Positions 1 through 8,308 of a stretch of DNA of 64,000 nucleotides are shown here, piece after piece; positions within the stretch are counted from its first letter, which is position 1; each line of letters begins with the position of its first letter. The notes below the pieces were generated by a model. The model was not told where the DNA came from. It made no database searches and worked only from the letters and a program-made list of their open reading frames with translations. A program made the position numbers and the translations under genes. Source of the DNA: Albimonas sp036154955 (lineage in GTDB: Bacteria > Pseudomonadota > Alphaproteobacteria > Rhodobacterales > Rhodobacteraceae); NCBI GenBank assembly GCA_036154955.1, contig JAYZWL010000152.1:11463-75462 (forward strand), read 5' to 3'.

Positions 1-620
1 GACGGGCCCATGGACGGCTGGATGGCGCAGCGGATCAGGATGTAGATGGAGACCAGCACGAACAGCAGGATCCCCGGCCCGATGCCCGCGGCGAACAGCC
101 GGCCCACCGACACCTCGGTCAGCAGGGCGTAGAGCACCATGAGGATGGAGGGAGGTATCAGGATCCCCCATCCGCCGCCGGCGTTGATCGCGCCCAGCGC
201 CATCTTGGAGTCGTAGCCGCGTTCCAGCATCCGCGGCAGGGCGATGGTGCCCATGGTCACCACCGCGGCGCCCGAGATGCCCGACATGGCCGCGAAGATC
301 GCGCAGATCGCCACGGTGCCGATGGCCAGCCCCCCGCGCAGCCCGCCCCACCACAGGTGCATCATGTTGTAGAGGTCGTTGGCGACCCCGGAGCGTTCCA
401 GCAGGAACGCCATGAACACGTAGAGCGGGATGGCGACCAGCGTGAAGTTCGACATGTTGTCCCACATCTTCGAGGCGATGATGTAGAACCCGACCTCCCC
501 CATCTCGAAATAGAGGAAGATAACGGAGATGCCGCCCAGCACGAAGGTCAACGGCGCGCCGAGCATCAGGAAGAACAGCAGCGAGCCGAAGAAGAGGACG
601 GTGAGAAGTTCGACGCTCAT
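1..620 (-). CDS. dctM: TRAP transporter large permease DctM, 3' end cut by window edge
   Basis: The N-terminal 206 residues of the large membrane subunit of a TRAP transporter, which performs ion-coupled solute import across the inner membrane. The translation starts MSVELLTVLFFG and is strongly hydrophobic. It shows the DctM hallmarks: GISGAAVVTMGTIALPRML, then a GILIPPSILMVLYA stretch near residues 160-175. The ATG shares one base with the dctQ stop (TGATG), so the two are translationally coupled. The C-terminal half lies beyond base 1. It belongs to the operon dctP-dctQ-dctM. Family assignment is sure; the substrate cannot be read from the sequence. Confidence 0.95.
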   Translation of the reverse strand, partial: MSVELLTVLFFGSLLFFLMLGAPLTFVLGGISVIFLYFEMGEVGFYIIASKMWDNMSNFTLVAIPLYVFMAFLLERSGVANDLYNMMHLWWGGLRGGLAIGTVAICAIFAAMSGISGAAVVTMGTIALPRMLERGYDSKMALGAINAGGGWGILIPPSILMVLYALLTEVSVGRLFAAGIGPGILLFVLVSIYILIRCAIQPSMGP

Positions 621-1186
621 CAGTGGCCCCCGCCTTCGTTGACTTTCGCGCCGTAGACGTCTTCAGGCACGGGCAACCCCATCAGCACGCGGATATCCGC
701 CACCAGCCGCACGATCCCCTGCGCCAGCAGCAGGCTCGCCGCGATGGGAATGAACAGCTTCACCGGCCACAGGGCCGGTTTCCATACCGAGTTCGACCGC
801 TCGATCCGGTGCGGGCGCATCCGCGGCCAGTCGATGGAGTCGAGGAACAGGTCGATCGACTGCCAGAGCAGCACGCCGATGAACAGGAAGAACAGGAACG
901 AGGTCGCCACGTCCACGGTCGCCTTCCGCTGCGGGCTGAAGCGACCGTAGATGATGTCGACGTTGACGTGCCCGCGTTCGGCCATCAGGTAGCCGCCGGC
1001 GAGGATGCCGTAGACGCCGAACACCAGCTGGGCGAGCTCGGCGGTCCAGGGCAGCGGACGGCCCGCGACGTAGCGCATCACCACGTCGCAGATCAGAAGC
1101 AGGAACAGGGGCACCACGATCCAGGCGGTGAACCTGCCGATCCAGCGGTTCAACCGCGTGACCGTTCGGGCGAAAGCCGTGAACAT
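620..1186 (-). CDS. dctQ: TRAP transporter small permease DctQ
   Basis: 188-residue small membrane subunit of a TRAP transporter. Four hydrophobic segments lie at about residues 20-40, 49-70, 88-112 and 140-165, as in the DctQ family. A conserved WTAELAQ follows the first segment. The gene sits between dctP (1336-2376) and dctM, and its stop overlaps the dctM start by one base. It partners with DctM; in characterised systems the small subunit forms the membrane complex that receives ligand from DctP. The 149-bp gap to dctP carries three hairpins, which suggests the permeases are expressed less than the receptor. Confidence 0.93.
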   Translation of the reverse strand: MFTAFARTVTRLNRWIGRFTAWIVVPLFLLLICDVVMRYVAGRPLPWTAELAQLVFGVYGILAGGYLMAERGHVNVDIIYGRFSPQRKATVDVATSFLFFLFIGVLLWQSIDLFLDSIDWPRMRPHRIERSNSVWKPALWPVKLFIPIAASLLLAQGIVRLVADIRVLMGLPVPEDVYGAKVNEGGGH

Positions 1187-1214
1187 TCATCCCTCGACTA
1201 GTGGGGCGCCCGCG

Positions 1215-1312
1215 GCTCCGGATCGGAGCGCGGCGGCGCCGGGATGGCGGGCGCGCCCCCGGATCGGGGGCGCGGAAGGGTCGGGGGACGCGCGGCCTCG
1301 GCCGGCCGCGCG
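1215..1312 (-). terminator. Three successive hairpins between dctP and dctQ
   Basis: Three perfect inverted repeats lie in the gap. The first is GCTCCG-GAT-CGGAGC at 1215-1229. The second is GCGCCCCC-GGATC-GGGGGCGC at 1253-1273. The third is a 9-bp stem CGCGCGGCC/GGCCGCGCG at 1289-1312. None is followed by a U-run, so attenuation or mRNA end protection downstream of the receptor gene is more likely than full termination. Confidence 0.55.
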
Positions 1313-1335
1313 AAGGGAGGCGAGCCGCCGTCGGC

Positions 1336-2376
1336 TCAGGAGATCCCGAGCTGGGACATCAGCTCCTTGAGCTTGTCCGCGGCCTGGGCGGCCTTCTCGG
1401 ACTTGTTGCCCTCGGTCTCCAGGATCTGGGCGGAGGCCTTCACGAAGATCTCCTGCACGTCGTCGGGCCACTGGCGGACCTCGACGCCCTGCTCGGCCTT
1501 GCCTTCCTCGATCGCCAGGGTTTCGAGCAGCTGATACTCCGCGGTGCGCGCGTAATAGCGGGTCTCGATCAGCGACATCAGGATCAGGCGCAGGTCGTCG
1601 GGCAGGTCCTCCACCGCGTCGGCGTTGAACACCCAGCAGTCGGAGGTGAAGGCCAGCGGCGGGTGCATCTGGTACTTGCAGACCTCCCACAGCGACATGG
1701 TCTTGGCGCCGACCGCCGCGCCCCAGTGGGCGCCGTCCACGACGCCGGACGACAGGGCCTGGTAAAGCTCCGAGCCCGGGATGTAGCTGGCCGAGGCGCC
1801 GGCGGCGGACAGGTAGTCCAGCAGCGCGCCCGAGGAGCGGACCTTGAGGGTGGAGAAATCGGCGGCGGATTCGATCTTCTTCGAGAGCACCAGCTCGGTC
1901 GGATAGGACTTCTCGGCGCGGTAGATCACGCCGTCCTCTTCCGTCTCCGAGGACATCAGCGCCTCGACGCCCATGTTCTTGTTGTAGTGACCGACCTGCC
2001 AGTAGTCGTTCAGCGTGCCGGGAATGCCGTAGGCGAAGGCCGACACGGTGGCGATCTGGCCCATGTAGGAGGCCGAGGAGGTCCCCGCCTGCACCACGCC
2101 CTTGCGCACGATGTCGTAGATCTCGGGCCCCTTGGCGAATTCGCCGGCGCCGAACAGCTCCCAGGTGAAGCGGCCGTCGGTGGCCTCGGCCAGCTTGTCG
2201 GCCAGCACCTGCAGCGAGCCGTCGAACGAGGCCGACGCCTTCGGCCACACGGCCTGCACGCGCCAGTTCACCTCGCCCTTGGCGATGGCGGGGCCGATCA
2301 GGGCGGGCGCCGCCAGCGCGGCGGCGCCGCCGCCGGCCAGCAGGGCGCGACGGCTGGTCTTGATGGTTTCGGTCAT
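1336..2376 (-). CDS. dctP: TRAP solute-binding protein DctP (copy 1)
   Basis: Periplasmic receptor of the TRAP system, 346 residues. The chosen ATG at 2376 follows a GGGAGGA ribosome site. The N-terminus carries a Tat-type signal (TSRRALLAGGGAAALAAPAL). The mature part begins EVNWRVQAVWPKAS and contains the DctP-typical LFGAGEFAKGP, SGALLDYLSAAG and VVDGAHWGA stretches, the last two forming the ligand cleft in the family. A longer reading frame from 2454 adds 26 residues but lacks a ribosome site. It is closely related to the upstream gene at 2597-3640, so two receptors feed one permease pair. Ligand unknown, probably an organic acid (family inference). Confidence 0.92.
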   Translation of the reverse strand: MTETIKTSRRALLAGGGAAALAAPALIGPAIAKGEVNWRVQAVWPKASASFDGSLQVLADKLAEATDGRFTWELFGAGEFAKGPEIYDIVRKGVVQAGTSSASYMGQIATVSAFAYGIPGTLNDYWQVGHYNKNMGVEALMSSETEEDGVIYRAEKSYPTELVLSKKIESAADFSTLKVRSSGALLDYLSAAGASASYIPGSELYQALSSGVVDGAHWGAAVGAKTMSLWEVCKYQMHPPLAFTSDCWVFNADAVEDLPDDLRLILMSLIETRYYARTAEYQLLETLAIEEGKAEQGVEVRQWPDDVQEIFVKASAQILETEGNKSEKAAQAADKLKELMSQLGIS

Positions 2377-2452
2377 GTCTTCCTCCCAATGCGCGCCCCG
2401 TCTGGTGCGGGTTGTGTCCGGGGCCTCGGTCGAACCCGCGGAGCGCGCTTGC

Positions 2453-2482
2453 ATATTGGACGCCCGCTTATCAATCGGTCAA
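2453..2482 (-). promoter_or_regulatory. Possible sigma70 promoter for dctP copy 1
   Basis: On the minus strand TTGACC (2482-2477) is followed after 18 bases by CAATAT (2458-2453), 77 bases upstream of the dctP start. With the terminator-like palindrome at 2559-2586 this suggests that the two receptor genes have separate transcripts. The -10 match is weak. Confidence 0.35.
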
Positions 2483-2558
2483 TGAAGTCCGGACGTCAGT
2501 CAGGCGATTTCCTCCCGCGCCTGCCGACGCCGGCGAGGCGCGCCGTCGTCGAAAGGCG

Positions 2559-2586
2559 CCGCGCGGTCCGGATCCGGGCCGCGCGG
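2559..2586 (-). terminator. 28-bp palindrome after dctP copy 2
   Basis: CCGCGCGG-T-CCGGATCCGG-G-CCGCGCGG. It is self-complementary apart from the single T/G pair, and begins 10 bases past the dctP copy 2 stop. No U-run follows. Likely a terminator or mRNA stabiliser. Confidence 0.5.
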
Positions 2587-2596
2587 CGGGTCGGCC

Positions 2597-3640
2597 TCAG
2601 ACGTAGCCGAGGTTCTTCATCAGCCCGGTCAGCGCGTCGGCGCAGGCGGCGGCCTTCTCCGACTTCTCCGCTTCCCTGGCCAGGATGTCGCCCGAGGCCT
2701 GGGCGAACAGCGCCAGCACGTCGTCGGGGAACTGGGTGACCATCACGCCCTCGTTCTGGACCCCGTCGGTCAGCGACTGCGCCTCGCCCTCGAGATATTC
2801 GACCGAGCGCAGGTAGAACCGCTCCTCCACCAGGCTCGTGAAGATCAGGCGGATGTCGTCGGGCAGATCCTCCACCGCGTCGGCGTTGAAGATCCAGGCG
2901 TCGGCGGAGAAGCCGAGCGGCGGCTTCATGTGATACTTGCAGACCTCCCACAGCGACATCGACTTGGCGCCGATCGCCGCGCCCCAGTGCGCGCCGTCCA
3001 CCACGCCCGAGCTGAGCGCCTGATAAAGTTCGGACCCCGCGATGTAGCTCGCCGAGGCGCCCGCGGCCGACAGGTAATCCAGCATCGCGCCCGAAGAGCG
3101 CAGCTTGAGCGACTTGAAGTCGTCGACCGACTTGACCTCTTTCGACAGCACCAGCTCGGTCGGGTAGACCTTTTCGGAGGCGTAGATCACGCCCTCTTCC
3201 AGGATCTCGTCGGCGAACATCTTCTCGACGCCGAGATTCTTCAGCAGGTGCATGATCTCCCAGCTGTTGCGCAGCGTGCCCGGCAGGCCGTAGGCGAAGC
3301 TGGCGCAGGTCCCGTAGCTCTCCATATAGGAGGCCGAGGACGTGCCCATCTGCACCACGCCCTTGGAGACGATGTTGAAGATCTCCGGGCCCTTGGCGAA
3401 TTCGCCGGCGCCGAACAGCTCCATGGTCATGCGGCCGTCGGTGCGTTCGGCGGTCAGTTCGGCCAGCTTGCCGAGGCTGTCGTTGAACGAGCCGGACGCC
3501 TTGGGCCAGTGCGACTGCACCCGCCAGGTCACCTCGCCGGCGGCGATGCCCTTGCCGATCAGCGCCGGCGCGGCGAGCACGCCCAGCGCGCCGCCGCGCA
3601 GCATCGTGCGGCGGTCGAATCCGTTGCGGTTCATGGTCAT
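2597..3640 (-). CDS. dctP: TRAP solute-binding protein DctP (copy 2)
   Basis: 347-residue periplasmic TRAP receptor. The start at 3640 is set by GGGAGGAG six bases upstream; a longer upstream reading is low-complexity and lacks a site. The Tat-like signal is FDRRTMLRGGALGVLAAPAL. The mature part begins EVTWRVQSHWPKAS and shares LFGAGEFAKGPEI, KGVVQ.GTSSASYM, ELYQALSSGVVDGAHWGA and VEDLPDD..LI with copy 1; by eye roughly half of the residues are identical. The duplication is old enough for specificities to have split. It is the first gene of the operon and is divergent from the TetR gene at 4109. Confidence 0.92.
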   Translation of the reverse strand: MTMNRNGFDRRTMLRGGALGVLAAPALIGKGIAAGEVTWRVQSHWPKASGSFNDSLGKLAELTAERTDGRMTMELFGAGEFAKGPEIFNIVSKGVVQMGTSSASYMESYGTCASFAYGLPGTLRNSWEIMHLLKNLGVEKMFADEILEEGVIYASEKVYPTELVLSKEVKSVDDFKSLKLRSSGAMLDYLSAAGASASYIAGSELYQALSSGVVDGAHWGAAIGAKSMSLWEVCKYHMKPPLGFSADAWIFNADAVEDLPDDIRLIFTSLVEERFYLRSVEYLEGEAQSLTDGVQNEGVMVTQFPDDVLALFAQASGDILAREAEKSEKAAACADALTGLMKNLGYV

Positions 3641-4108
3641 GTGGGTCTCCTCCCTTGTTGTCTTCGAGGCCGGCGGGCCTCCCCGCGCGCCGGCCTCCCC
3701 CTGTCGGCGCCGCGTCGCCGCGGCCGCCTGCGCATGCGCGCCCCGCGCGGGACGCGCAGGGCGTGTCGGCGCGTCGGCGCGTCGGACACGCGCCCGGATG
3801 ACTGCGGCGAGAGGTCTTTCCCGGCGCCCCTGCCCGGCTCCCCAAGTCGGCCGGCTGGTTTCCGCCGGCGTCTGTTTCATCGATTGAGACCAGCTTTTCG
3901 ACGCCGCGTCAACACACCGATCCGTCAGGCGAAGCCTTTGTTGCGGCGAAACAAATCAGCAATCCTGACGACTTTCAGGATGACGCGGCGCAACATGTTA
4001 CCGTTGCGACGAATTCCGGCCCGGCCGGTCCGCATGCGTCCCCAGCGCTCTCGCGCCCGGTCGCGGCGCAGGTTAACAAGGACGGAACGGTCGAAAGGAG
4101 CGCAACCT
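3641..4108. promoter_or_regulatory. Divergent promoter region between TRAP operon and TetR gene
   Basis: 468 bp without a gene, with an AT-richer core at about 3885-4015. Two inverted repeats fit operators. TTTGTT-N7-AACAAA lies at 3937-3955. ATCCTG-N8-CAGGAT lies at 3962-3981. Both are placed to control the TRAP operon, the TetR gene, or both. The part nearer dctP (3650-3880) is plain GC-rich DNA with nothing recognised. Confidence 0.45.
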
Positions 4109-4753
4109 ATGCCGAGCTGGGACGGAGTGGTCGCCTCGCGCGCCGAACAGCGGGAGCTGAAGCGCCGGGTCGCCCTGCGCATCGCCGCGCGGGCCTTCAA
4201 CGCCAAGGGCTATCACGGGACCTCGCTGGACGACATCGCCGAGGAGATCGGCGTGTCCAAGACCGCGCTCTACTACTACTTCAAGAACAAGGAGCAGCTG
4301 CTGTTCGAGTGCCTGCGCGTCTCCTACGACTGCGGGCAGACCGCCCGGCTGGAAACCGAGGCCATGGGCGGAACCGCCTACGAACGGCTGCGCCATCTCT
4401 ACAAGCGGTTCATGATCCTGCTGATGGAGGAGCGGGGCGCCTTCACCACCCAGGCCAACCTGATGGCCCTGCCCGAGGACAAGCGCGAACAGCTTCTGGA
4501 GCGCCGCCGCCAGCTCGACCGCTATTCGCGGATGCTGCTGACCAAGGCGATCGAGGAAGGCGCGATCCGGCCGGTCGACGTGCGCATCACCTCCAACTAC
4601 TTCCTCGGCGCGGTGAACTGGATCCTGCGCTGGTATTCCGACGACGAATCGAAGACCCCGGACGAGATTTCCGAGATCTTCATGGATCTGCTGATGAACG
4701 GCATCTCGCGGCCGGACCTCGGCCCCCTCGGCGATCCCCCCCCGTCGGGCTGA
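4109..4753 (+). CDS. TetR-family transcriptional regulator
   Basis: 214 residues. The N-terminal TetR helix-turn-helix is clear: ARAFNAKGYHGTSLDDIAEEIGVSKTALYYYFKNKEQLL. It is followed by a helical ligand-binding domain with an LYKRFMILLMEERGAF segment. The start has AAAGGAG eight bases upstream. The gene is divergent from the two-receptor TRAP operon, and the inverted repeats at 3937-3955 and 3962-3981 lie between them, so local regulation of that operon is the simplest role (inference). The effector is unknown. Confidence 0.88.
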   Translation: MPSWDGVVASRAEQRELKRRVALRIAARAFNAKGYHGTSLDDIAEEIGVSKTALYYYFKNKEQLLFECLRVSYDCGQTARLETEAMGGTAYERLRHLYKRFMILLMEERGAFTTQANLMALPEDKREQLLERRRQLDRYSRMLLTKAIEEGAIRPVDVRITSNYFLGAVNWILRWYSDDESKTPDEISEIFMDLLMNGISRPDLGPLGDPPPSG

Positions 4754-5225
4754 GCCGGGCGGGGCGCGTCCGCAGGGTCGGCGACGAATCGGAAAAAACC
4801 TTTTTCGCCGCGAACCGCCGCGCGCCGCGGCGCGGGGTCGGTTGGGCGTTCGCAACTATGCGCACTCCACACTATTCCAATGAAACCAATCCGTTAACCT
4901 TTCCGAAGCGTGAAATAATTCAGGATTCCCGCGGGATTCATCGGCCTGAACCGGCCTGAAGCATTCTATTGCGCCGCAACACGAGCTATCTCCCCCGCCG
5001 TGCTCGTGACGCGGGGTCACTCCGCGGACTCGATCCCCGCGCGCCGCCTCCCCAGGGCGACGCGCGGGCGATGGACGGCCGGACAACGACCCGGCCTCCG
5101 GCTGCCGGCCGGCGACGCCGACCCCAACGGTTTCGCCAGATGGCCCACTTGCCCCCCGGGCGACGACGCTCCTGCCGTCGTCCGGGGTTTTCGCGTCCGG
5201 TGGCCCGGAGGGCCGTCGCGGCGCG
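4754..5225. other. Gene-free stretch between convergent genes, with an AT-rich patch
   Basis: No plausible gene. A hairpin CGGCGA/TCGCCG enclosing GAAAAA-acc-TTTTTC lies at 4779-4810 and probably terminates the TetR transcript. Bases 4850-4985 are clearly richer in A+T than the neighbourhood and hold a short palindrome (TCCCGCGGGA near 4930) and a direct repeat of CGGCCTGAA. Function unknown. Confidence 0.4.
4779..4810 (+). terminator. Terminator-like hairpin after TetR gene
   Basis: CGGCGA ... TCGCCG with a nested GAAAAA/TTTTTC stem, 26 bases after the stop. The T-run lies inside the stem, so termination efficiency is uncertain. Confidence 0.45.
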
Positions 5226-5813
5226 TCAGCGCAGCCCGTCCTCGCCGGTCACGTCCCAGGCTTCCAGCCCGCCCATGCGCGAATGCACCCGGCCGCCCCA
5301 CGACATGCCCAGCGCGAACAGGATCTCGCCCGCCCGCGGCCCGTCGGGAAGCCCCACCTCCATCGCGTCGAAATGCGAACGGACATAGGCGGCGTTGACA
5401 TGGCCCAGCGGCAGGTCCAGCCGCGCGCCCATGCCCCCCATCTTCATCGCCGAGGGCACGATGGCCTTCGACGGCGACACCAGCGCCCGCATCGCGTAGC
5501 CGCCGGGCACGTGCCACAGCGCGCCATGCTCGATCTCGCCGCCCTCGCCGACGATGGCGCCCTTGCCGTAGCCGTCGACCCTGTCGGCGCCGCCCATCGC
5601 CTCCACCAGCCGGGCGGCCATCATCTCGCCCAGCGGGCGCAGCGCCTCCATCGCCGGCTGCAGATCCGGGGCGTAGGCGCCCTCGAACGGGTTGGCGACG
5701 ATGGCCAGCATGGCGGCGCGGCGCTTCGGCTCCGCCGGGGCGGGGCCGCCCTCGTGGAAGATCTCCTCGACGATCAGCGCGGTGCGGCGGATCGGGAAAG
5801 CGGCGTCGGTCAT
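5226..5813 (-). CDS. 'Amino acid synthesis' family protein (AA_synth, PF06684-like)
   Basis: 195 residues, the usual length of the family. Recognisable blocks are ALIVEEIFHEGGP, VANPFEGAYAPDL, YGKGAIVGEGGEIEHGALWHVPGG, RALVSPSKAIVPSAMKMG and LPLGHVNAAYVRSHFDAMEV. The start at 5813 overlaps the UPF0280 stop as ATGA. The family name does not rest on a firm biochemical role that I know of. In this operon it follows a ring-reductase-like protein and a Mo-hydroxylase, so a part in catabolism or enzyme maturation is more likely than amino acid synthesis (inference). Last gene of the operon. Confidence 0.85.
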   Translation of the reverse strand: MTDAAFPIRRTALIVEEIFHEGGPAPAEPKRRAAMLAIVANPFEGAYAPDLQPAMEALRPLGEMMAARLVEAMGGADRVDGYGKGAIVGEGGEIEHGALWHVPGGYAMRALVSPSKAIVPSAMKMGGMGARLDLPLGHVNAAYVRSHFDAMEVGLPDGPRAGEILFALGMSWGGRVHSRMGGLEAWDVTGEDGLR

Positions 5814-6718
5814 GGTCTCTTCTCCCTCGGTCCCGCGAGGCGCGGGTCGCCCGCGACGCGGGTCCGGCCTGCGAGGGTCAATGCGGCGGCCTCGATCAGG
5901 CCGCGCGCGCGCATGGTCTCGGCGACGGCGAGGCCCGCGTCCAGCGCCGCCTCCGCCTCCGCCGCGGTCAGGGGGCCGACGTCGAGCGTCACCGCCCGGT
6001 CGCCCAGGTCGCTGTCGGGGGCCTCGTCCCGGGCCGGGCCGCGGCGGATGGCGGGGTGACCGGGCAGGTCCACGGCGTTGGCGATCAGCGTGGCGGCCAC
6101 GTCGGCCCCGGCGGCGGAGCAGGCGAGCACGGTGACCGCGTCGGCGATCCCGAACGAGAAGCTGCGCCCCCGCCAGCCGGAGGTGGCGACGCCCCGCGCC
6201 GCGTCCCCGGCCCGGATCAGGGCGCGCCCGCCGCCGATGCCGTCCGGCGCGCCCAGCGCCACGGTCAGCGCCTGCCCGGGCGCGAGGAACAGGGCCGCGT
6301 CGCCGCCGTTGTTGACGTAGGCGCGGGTCAGCCGCCGCCCGGCGACGGTCGCCGCCAGCACCTCGTCCGCCACCGCGCCGGCCACGGCGGCCATCGGGGT
6401 CACGAAGCCGCCCGCATGGGGCAGGCAGGCGGCGCGCATCCGCCCGGCGACGACGCCCGACGGCGCGGGCGCGTCGGCCGCCAGGGGCGCGCGCAGCAGG
6501 GCCAGCTCCGCCACCAGTTCCCCCAGCAGGGGCGCGAAGCGGGCCTCCGCCTGGGCCAGCGCGGCGCGGATCTCCGCCTCCGGCCCGAAGGCCTCGACCA
6601 CCAGGTCGATAGGGCCCTGATGCAGGTGCAGCCGCCGCCCGTCGGGCAGCATCGCCGCCTGCGCCTCCCAGCCGGAGGGCGCGGGGGGGCGGGCGGAGGT
6701 CAGCCCCGGCGCGGCCAT
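5810..6718 (-). CDS. UPF0280 family protein with ApbE-like motifs
   Basis: 302 residues. Visible blocks are LPDGRRLHLHQGPIDLVVEAFG, GGFVTPMAAVAGAVADEVL, YVNNGGDAALFLAPG, GVATSGWRGRSFSFGIADAVTVLA and GADVAATLIANAV. The order GGD ... ATSG ... D-x3-T resembles the flavin transferase ApbE, where the last motif binds the metal ion. The start (ATG 6718) lies 19 bases inside the end of the reductase gene and the stop overlaps the next gene by four bases, so the three proteins are translated together. Function unproven. A cofactor-attachment role for the neighbouring reductase is a reasonable guess. Confidence 0.82.
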   Translation of the reverse strand: MAAPGLTSARPPAPSGWEAQAAMLPDGRRLHLHQGPIDLVVEAFGPEAEIRAALAQAEARFAPLLGELVAELALLRAPLAADAPAPSGVVAGRMRAACLPHAGGFVTPMAAVAGAVADEVLAATVAGRRLTRAYVNNGGDAALFLAPGQALTVALGAPDGIGGGRALIRAGDAARGVATSGWRGRSFSFGIADAVTVLACSAAGADVAATLIANAVDLPGHPAIRRGPARDEAPDSDLGDRAVTLDVGPLTAAEAEAALDAGLAVAETMRARGLIEAAALTLAGRTRVAGDPRLAGPREKRP

Positions 6719-8196
6719 CGCATGCCCGGGCCATGGCCCGGCCCGGCCCCCACGCCGCGGGTCGCCGCGCCGTATTCGCCGCCCCGCGCCAGCACGTCCT
6801 CCACCGGGCGGATCGCGCCCAGATGTCCGCCCATCCCCGCATAGGCGTCGCGGCTCAGCGTGAATTCCAACGGCGCCACCAGCGCCGGCGTGGGCACATA
6901 GCCGAAGGCGCGCTCCGGCAGGTCCAGCACGTCGGCCATCAGCGTGATGCCCCCGCCCGGCCAGATCCAGACCGGCGCGCCCGCGCAGGTCACGCGGGTC
7001 TCGCCCGCCTGCACCGAGCGCGTCAGCCGCACCGGGTTGCCGGTCACCCCCGCCCGCAGGCTCCCCCCGGCGCCGCCGACGAAGAGCACGGTGCAGAGCG
7101 CCGGCTCGCAATTCTCCTCGATCACCGAGACCGGGCCGCGCAGCGCCTCGGGCAGCGGGGCGGGGCGGGGGACCAGATCCTCGTCCAGCACGTAGAAGCC
7201 GTGCTGCTCGCCGGTGGTGGAGACCATCAGCAGCCGCAGCCCGGGCCGCGCGCCCTTCTTCGGGTTCCACTCGCCGAGGATCTGGAGCGGGTCGTCGATA
7301 TCCGCCCCGCCCCAGCCCTTGCCCGGCTCCGCCACCCGGAAATAGCGGCCGGGAGTGGAGCGGCGGCCCTTGATGCGGATGCCGGTGTCGGGCCAGCCGA
7401 TCTCCTTGCCCGCCTGATGCTCGGAGACGACGCCGGTGATGTGGTCGTCGACGACCACCACCTCGTCGGCCAGCCCCTGCCACTGCGTCGCGAACATGCC
7501 GATGGTGGCCGAGCCGCAGCCGACGCGCATCTTGCTCTCCACCTGCCCGTCGACGATGGGCGGCCGGCCCGCCTGCACGGTCACGGTCGCGCCGCCGTCG
7601 ATGGTCAGCTCCACCGCCTCGCGGTTGCAGAGCGCGAGCAGGGTCTCGCAGGTCACCCGGCCCTCGCGCTTCTCGCCGCCCGTCAGGTGGCGCACGCCGC
7701 CGAGGCTGAGCATCTGGGAGCCGTATTCGGCGGTGGTCACATGCCCCACCGTCTCGCCGTCGGCGCGGACCATTGCGGTCTCGTCGCCCAGATGCCGGTC
7801 GGTGTCGATCTTCAGCTTGACCCCGCAATAGGAGAAGATCGCCTCGGTCACCACCGTCACCAGCTCCGCCCCCTCGACCTCGCGCGAGACGATGAAGGGC
7901 GCGGGCTTGTAGTCGGGATAGGTGGTGCCGGCGCCGAGCCCGGTGACGAAGCGGCGCTCATCGGGCGCGGGGGCGCCGTCCCAGTCGGCGCCGAGGAAGG
8001 GGGTCACGGCCTCGCCCGCCTCCAGCGCGGCGTCGAGCACGGTGAGCGGGTCGCATCGCACGATGCGCCCGCCCGCGTTGGCGTAGCGGTCGCAGGCGCC
8101 GGTCTTGCCCTCGGCCACGTAGCACATGACCGGGCAGGCGTCGCAGCGGATCTTTTCCACGGACTTGCGGGGGGTGTTGGCGTCGGTTCCGTCCAT
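6700..8196 (-). CDS. 6-hydroxynicotinate reductase-like Fe-S protein
   Basis: 498 residues, close to the length of the clostridial 6-hydroxynicotinate reductase as I recall it. Near the N-terminus is an iron-sulfur motif C-x2-C-x3-C-x9-C (C18, C21, C25, C35; CDACPVMCY), followed by long conserved blocks (VGCGSATIGMFATQW, DDHITGVVSEHQAGKEIGWPDTGIRI, WIWPGGGITLMADV). The known enzyme reduces the 6-hydroxynicotinate ring to the tetrahydro-oxo form. GGAGG seven bases upstream supports ATG 8196. It lies downstream of a Mo-hydroxylase, which could make the hydroxylated ring substrate. The exact substrate here is inferred, not shown. Confidence 0.82.
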   Translation of the reverse strand: MDGTDANTPRKSVEKIRCDACPVMCYVAEGKTGACDRYANAGGRIVRCDPLTVLDAALEAGEAVTPFLGADWDGAPAPDERRFVTGLGAGTTYPDYKPAPFIVSREVEGAELVTVVTEAIFSYCGVKLKIDTDRHLGDETAMVRADGETVGHVTTAEYGSQMLSLGGVRHLTGGEKREGRVTCETLLALCNREAVELTIDGGATVTVQAGRPPIVDGQVESKMRVGCGSATIGMFATQWQGLADEVVVVDDHITGVVSEHQAGKEIGWPDTGIRIKGRRSTPGRYFRVAEPGKGWGGADIDDPLQILGEWNPKKGARPGLRLLMVSTTGEQHGFYVLDEDLVPRPAPLPEALRGPVSVIEENCEPALCTVLFVGGAGGSLRAGVTGNPVRLTRSVQAGETRVTCAGAPVWIWPGGGITLMADVLDLPERAFGYVPTPALVAPLEFTLSRDAYAGMGGHLGAIRPVEDVLARGGEYGAATRGVGAGPGHGPGMRWPRRG

Positions 8197-8248
8197 CACG
8201 CGGCCTCCGGGCTGGGGGTCGGGGACGCCGGGCGCCCGGAGGCCGCGC

Positions 8249-8293
8249 CGCGCGGGCGGACGGTCATGGCTCTCGGGCGGGTCGTCGCGCGGC
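8249..8293. repeat. Dispersed 45-bp arm-paired repeat, copy 1
   Basis: Starts CGCGCGGGCG and ends GGGTCGTCGCGCGGC. The arms, extended by a few bases, are imperfect inverted copies of each other (GCCGCGCG-n-n-CG), with a variable middle. Further copies of the same 45-bp length lie at 27118, 29063 and 36947. Confidence 0.65.
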
Positions 8294-8308
8294 TCCAGCA
8301 TCCGGCCG

